From contig DOUW01000333.1 in NCBI GenBank assembly GCA_003520365.1, positions 3,950 to 11,291 of the forward strand: a stretch of DNA of 7,342 nt, read 5' to 3'. Positions 4,365 to 7,342 of this stretch are shown here, one piece after another. A program made the position numbers and the translations under genes. The stretch comes from Massilia sp. (lineage in GTDB: Bacteria; Pseudomonadota; Gammaproteobacteria; Burkholderiales; Burkholderiaceae_D). How positions within the stretch are numbered: position 1 is the first letter of the stretch; the number at the start of each line of letters is the position of its first letter. The notes beneath the pieces are model-generated. The model saw only the letters and a program-made list of their open reading frames with translations, searched no databases and was not told where the DNA came from.

Positions 4365-7340
4365 GAAGGTGCCGGAGAACAGCTTGGCGGTGTAGCCAAT
4401 GCCGGTTTTCGCTGGGTTGGTAAAGACGGTGGTGACGGTCACGGAGGCGCCGGCGGCAAGCGAGCCGCCCGGCAGCGTCAGATAAGGCGCGCCGTTCTGG
4501 TCGCCGCTCTTGCCGTCGAGCGTGACGCCGGCCGTCAGGCCCTGCAGCACCAGGTGCAGCGGGCCGTTGAGCGTCGCGCCGCTGGTGTTGGTGATAGTCA
4601 CGGTGCCGCTGGTCTTGCCCGTGAGGCGGCTCATGGTGAAGCCCGACTTGGCGATCTTCGCCGAGGCGGTCACGTCGCTGAAGGCCGGCGCCAGCGCCAG
4701 GCTCACCACCACCGGATCGTGGTCCGAGGCACGGTAGGCGTTCTTCACGTACGGGTCCTCGGCGGTGTCGTTCAGGTTGTAGTCGATCGCATCCGGTTCG
4801 TCGGCGTTGTTGTGCCACTCGGTCACGCCCGCGACCTGGGCCGACAGACTGGTGCTGGCCAGCGCGTGGTCGAGGTAGCCGCTCTCGGCGCCGAACACGT
4901 AGGAATACGGAATGCCGGTCGGACGCACGAAGCGCTCGATCTCGTTGACGTAACCGGCGGCGTTCAGCAGGCGGATCGGATCTTCCATGCCGTAGGCGTT
5001 CATGTCGCCCACCACCAGCACGTCCGGGTCGTTGGCCGCGGCCACCACCTGCGGCAGGAAGTAGTCGCGCAGGCGCGCTGCCTGTTCGACGCGGGTGGCG
5101 TTCCAGCAGCCCTGGCCGTCGCCCCTGTCGCTGTCGCCGCCGCTGGCGCCGCCGCAACTGCCCTTCGACTTCAGGTGGTTCACGACCAGCGAGAACCTGC
5201 CGCCGCCGTTCGCCGCCTTGAAGGTCTGGGCCATGGGCGGACGGTTGTTGACGGCGTCGCCGTCCGACAGCGCGGCGCCGGCCAGGCTGACCGCAGCCGG
5301 CTTGTAGATCATCGCCACGCGGATCGCGTCGGTGCCGGTGGCCGCCGGTTTCGGCACGACGGCATAGGTGCCGGCGCCCATCTTCGCATTTAGCTGGTCG
5401 ACCAGGTAGGAAGCGGCGATGTCGCCGTTGTTCTGGATTTCCATCAGGCCCACCACGTCCGCATTCACGGCGCTGAGGGACTCGACGATCTTGTCGCGCT
5501 GGCGCACGAATTCGGCCATGTTGTCGGCGCCGCGGCAGTTCGAGGCGCGGGTGGTGCCTCCGATGGTGCAGCCCTGGCCGGTACGGCCCCAGGCGTCGTC
5601 GCCGTTGGTGAAGGTGGTGAAGAAATTGAGCACATTGGCGCTGGCGACCTTCACGTTGCCGGCGGCCAGCAGCGGGGCGGGCAGGCGCTCGTTGGTGCGC
5701 GAGAACACCGGGGTGACGGTCGGCTGCACCTTGAAGGCCGCGCCGCCGCCGCCGATTGCGCCGAAATCGAGCACGCCGGTGAGGTCGGTCACGGTGTCGC
5801 CCGTGCGCACGGTGCCGTCGTCGGCCAGGTAGGGAATCGTGGTCGGCGCAACAAAAATGCCGTCGTCCAGCACGATCATGTTGGCGGCGTTCTCCTGCGC
5901 CAGCGCCTTCGCTTCCGGCGAGCCGGCCGGGTAACGGTTGGTCGGGATCTCGCGGCGGCCATACGACAGGCTCAGTTCGCCGCGATCGCCCAGGTAGGCG
6001 TTGCCGTTGACGGTGAGCGGCGTGGTGAAGCGTACCAGCATGCCTTCGAAGCGGGCCAGGTCGGCGTTCGGCATCTCGACATTGGTCGGGGCGATGCTGT
6101 AGCCGCTGCCGAGTTTCGTGACGTTCGTCAGGTCCTTGAATTCGGTATAGGTACGGGTGGCGCCGCTCGGCTTGTACTCGGTGACGGTGCCGGTGATGCG
6201 TACCTGGTCGCCCACGTTGGCCGCGCCGGCGCTGCCGAACACGAAGATCGCATCCGAGGTGGCCGGATCGCCGTCGCCGTTGCGGTCCTGCAGGAAGAAG
6301 CCGCTGCCGACCTTGGCGGTGATCACGCCCTGGGTGGTCTGCACGGTGTTGTTGTAGGCGCTGGTCGGGCCGCTGCCCTGGATCTGCGGGATGGTGAGCT
6401 GGCCGGCGACGCTGACGGCGATGTTGCAGCTGGCGTTCTGGCCATCGTTGTTGGCGAAGGTGACGCGCAGCGGATAGTTGCCGGCGGCGACAGAAGCGCC
6501 AACCGACAGGGTCGCATTTGCGCTGCCGCCGGTGGCGCCGGCCGGCACGAAACCGGTCAGCACTATGCCGGGTACGGCGCCCGATTCGATGGCGGCGCTG
6601 TTAACGATGCTGTCGGCGTCGCTGGCCGAGAGTGCTACCACGGCGCCCTGGCCTTGCTCGGCCTGCACGCTGGCCGGGCAGTTCAGGACGATGGGCTGCA
6701 CCACCGGGCCGGCATTGCAGCTGTTCAGCGGCGAGGTCGAACGGCGTGGGCCGGCGACCGGCGCGGCCGTGAAGTCGAGGGCATTGTTGTCGGTATCGAC
6801 GCAGCCAAGTTCCGCGCGCTGGATCGAGTTGACGATCGACGGCGCCGGCGCGCCCGCGGTCTCGTAGCGGTTGGCGGTGCCGAAACCCACCATGTCGACC
6901 ACTGCTTCGCCTTCCGGCGTGGCCATCGGCTTGGCCACGCTGGCCAGCGCGACCTTGCCGGTCGTGGCCGACAGGCTCAGGCCGCCGGCCTGGTCGGCCA
7001 CGCCGACGTCGCTGCCGGTGGCGGCGCCCTGCCCCGTCACCAGGAAGTATTGCCCCGGTTGCAGGCTGACGTCCGGCAGCGCCGTGGCCTGCCAGGTGGT
7101 GCCCGTTGCCGATTGATACTGCACGCTCCAGCCCTTCAGGCTGACCGGGCCGCCGCTGCGGTTGAACAGCTCGATGAAGTCGCGGTTCCACAGCGCGCCG
7201 CCGCTGCCGGCGCCGCCGTAGACCTGGCTGATCACGACATCGCCCGGGGTGGCGAAGGCCGGCGCCGCCAGTCCGGCCAGCAGTGCGGCCAGGACAGTCA
7301 GCCGCCCGGCTGGAGCTTGTGTTGCAACGTGCATTTTCAT
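4362..7340 (-). CDS. ExeM/NucH-family extracellular endonuclease, 992 aa
   Basis: This is a secreted Mg-dependent nuclease expected to degrade extracellular DNA. After the signal peptide (cleavage likely after AFA30) comes a lamin-tail domain (about 31-170; VISQVYGGAGSGG, FIELFNRSG). An Ig-like segment (about 215-315) and an OB-fold of YhcR type (about 318-420; GFFLQDRNGDGD, VGDQVRITGTVTEY) follow. The endonuclease/exonuclease/phosphatase domain (about 563-884) has Asn572, Glu634 in GLMEIQNN, His722 in NHLKSKG, Asp779 and Asn781 in VVGDMNAYG, Asp824 in YLDHA, and Asp873-His874 in SDHDPVV. All key residues are present. Residues about 888-992 form a further beta-rich domain ending KLFSGTF, with no PEP-CTERM, GlyGly-CTERM or other sorting tail. 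The start at 7340 is two bases from the window edge, so its ribosome binding site is unseen and Met3 or an upstream codon could be used. The PEP-CTERM gene follows 11 bp later. Confidence 0.95.
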   Translation of the reverse strand: MKMHVATQAPAGRLTVLAALLAGLAAPAFATPGDVVISQVYGGAGSGGALWNRDFIELFNRSGGPVSLKGWSVQYQSATGTTWQATALPDVSLQPGQYFLVTGQGAATGSDVGVADQAGGLSLSATTGKVALASVAKPMATPEGEAVVDMVGFGTANRYETAGAPAPSIVNSIQRAELGCVDTDNNALDFTAAPVAGPRRSTSPLNSCNAGPVVQPIVLNCPASVQAEQGQGAVVALSASDADSIVNSAAIESGAVPGIVLTGFVPAGATGGSANATLSVGASVAAGNYPLRVTFANNDGQNASCNIAVSVAGQLTIPQIQGSGPTSAYNNTVQTTQGVITAKVGSGFFLQDRNGDGDPATSDAIFVFGSAGAANVGDQVRITGTVTEYKPSGATRTYTEFKDLTNVTKLGSGYSIAPTNVEMPNADLARFEGMLVRFTTPLTVNGNAYLGDRGELSLSYGRREIPTNRYPAGSPEAKALAQENAANMIVLDDGIFVAPTTIPYLADDGTVRTGDTVTDLTGVLDFGAIGGGGAAFKVQPTVTPVFSRTNERLPAPLLAAGNVKVASANVLNFFTTFTNGDDAWGRTGQGCTIGGTTRASNCRGADNMAEFVRQRDKIVESLSAVNADVVGLMEIQNNGDIAASYLVDQLNAKMGAGTYAVVPKPAATGTDAIRVAMIYKPAAVSLAGAALSDGDAVNNRPPMAQTFKAANGGGRFSLVVNHLKSKGSCGGASGGDSDRGDGQGCWNATRVEQAARLRDYFLPQVVAAANDPDVLVVGDMNAYGMEDPIRLLNAAGYVNEIERFVRPTGIPYSYVFGAESGYLDHALASTSLSAQVAGVTEWHNNADEPDAIDYNLNDTAEDPYVKNAYRASDHDPVVVSLALAPAFSDVTASAKIAKSGFTMSRLTGKTSGTVTITNTSGATLNGPLHLVLQGLTAGVTLDGKSGDQNGAPYLTLPGGSLAAGASVTVTTVFTNPAKTGIGYTAKLFSGTF

Positions 7341-7342
7341 GG

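Noticed and set aside
3757..5157. Longer 466-aa version of the 197-aa PEP-CTERM gene
   Set aside because: The extra N-terminal part is Arg/Gly-rich and overlaps the nuclease coding sequence in another frame. The ATG at 4350 has a good ribosome binding site and a proper signal peptide.
4554..5393. 279-aa open frame on the plus strand
   Set aside because: It is antisense to the nuclease catalytic domain and its composition is typical of a shadow frame.

Overview
The window is GC-rich (roughly two thirds G+C by eye) and its codon use, PEP-CTERM proteins and predicted RpoN control point to a betaproteobacterium, most likely an Oxalobacteraceae member of the Massilia/Telluria/Duganella type. This placement is inferred from gene style only. 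There is no rRNA, tRNA, CRISPR array, insertion sequence or phage gene.

Layout, right to left on the minus strand. (a) 7340-3757: an ExeM/NucH-type secreted nuclease (992 aa) is followed 11 bp later by a 197-aa PEP-CTERM protein, and the pair ends at a clear rho-independent terminator (3705-3738). (b) 3380-3664, plus strand: a 94-aa predicted lipoprotein of unknown role converges on that terminator. An AT-rich regulatory stretch lies upstream of it. (c) 3061-2639, minus: a 140-aa six-cysteine lipoprotein, whose near-consensus sigma-70 promoter predicts a leaderless mRNA. (d) 2638-2176: a regulatory region holding a near-consensus sigma-54 promoter (2301-2316), an IHF-like site and an upstream dyad. 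(e) 2175-1432: a 247-aa PEP-CTERM protein with a GTG start, then after 35 bp a signal-peptide-bearing subtilisin-family (S8) protease that runs off the left edge.

All six genes encode exported proteins. The recurring arrangement is a secreted hydrolase (nuclease or protease) next to a PEP-CTERM protein, the kind of protein that exosortase-bearing bacteria process at the envelope and often release into the extracellular matrix. The sigma-54 promoter agrees with the known link between PEP-CTERM genes and the PrsK/PrsR two-component system acting through RpoN. A reasonable reading is a matrix, biofilm or nutrient-scavenging locus in which extracellular DNA and protein are degraded. No exosortase, EPS gene or PrsK/PrsR is in the window, so that reading is inference.

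The strongest non-coding observations are the complete sigma-54 control region, the exact leaderless geometry of the 140-aa lipoprotein promoter, and the repeat- and palindrome-bearing AT-rich stretch between the two lipoprotein genes.
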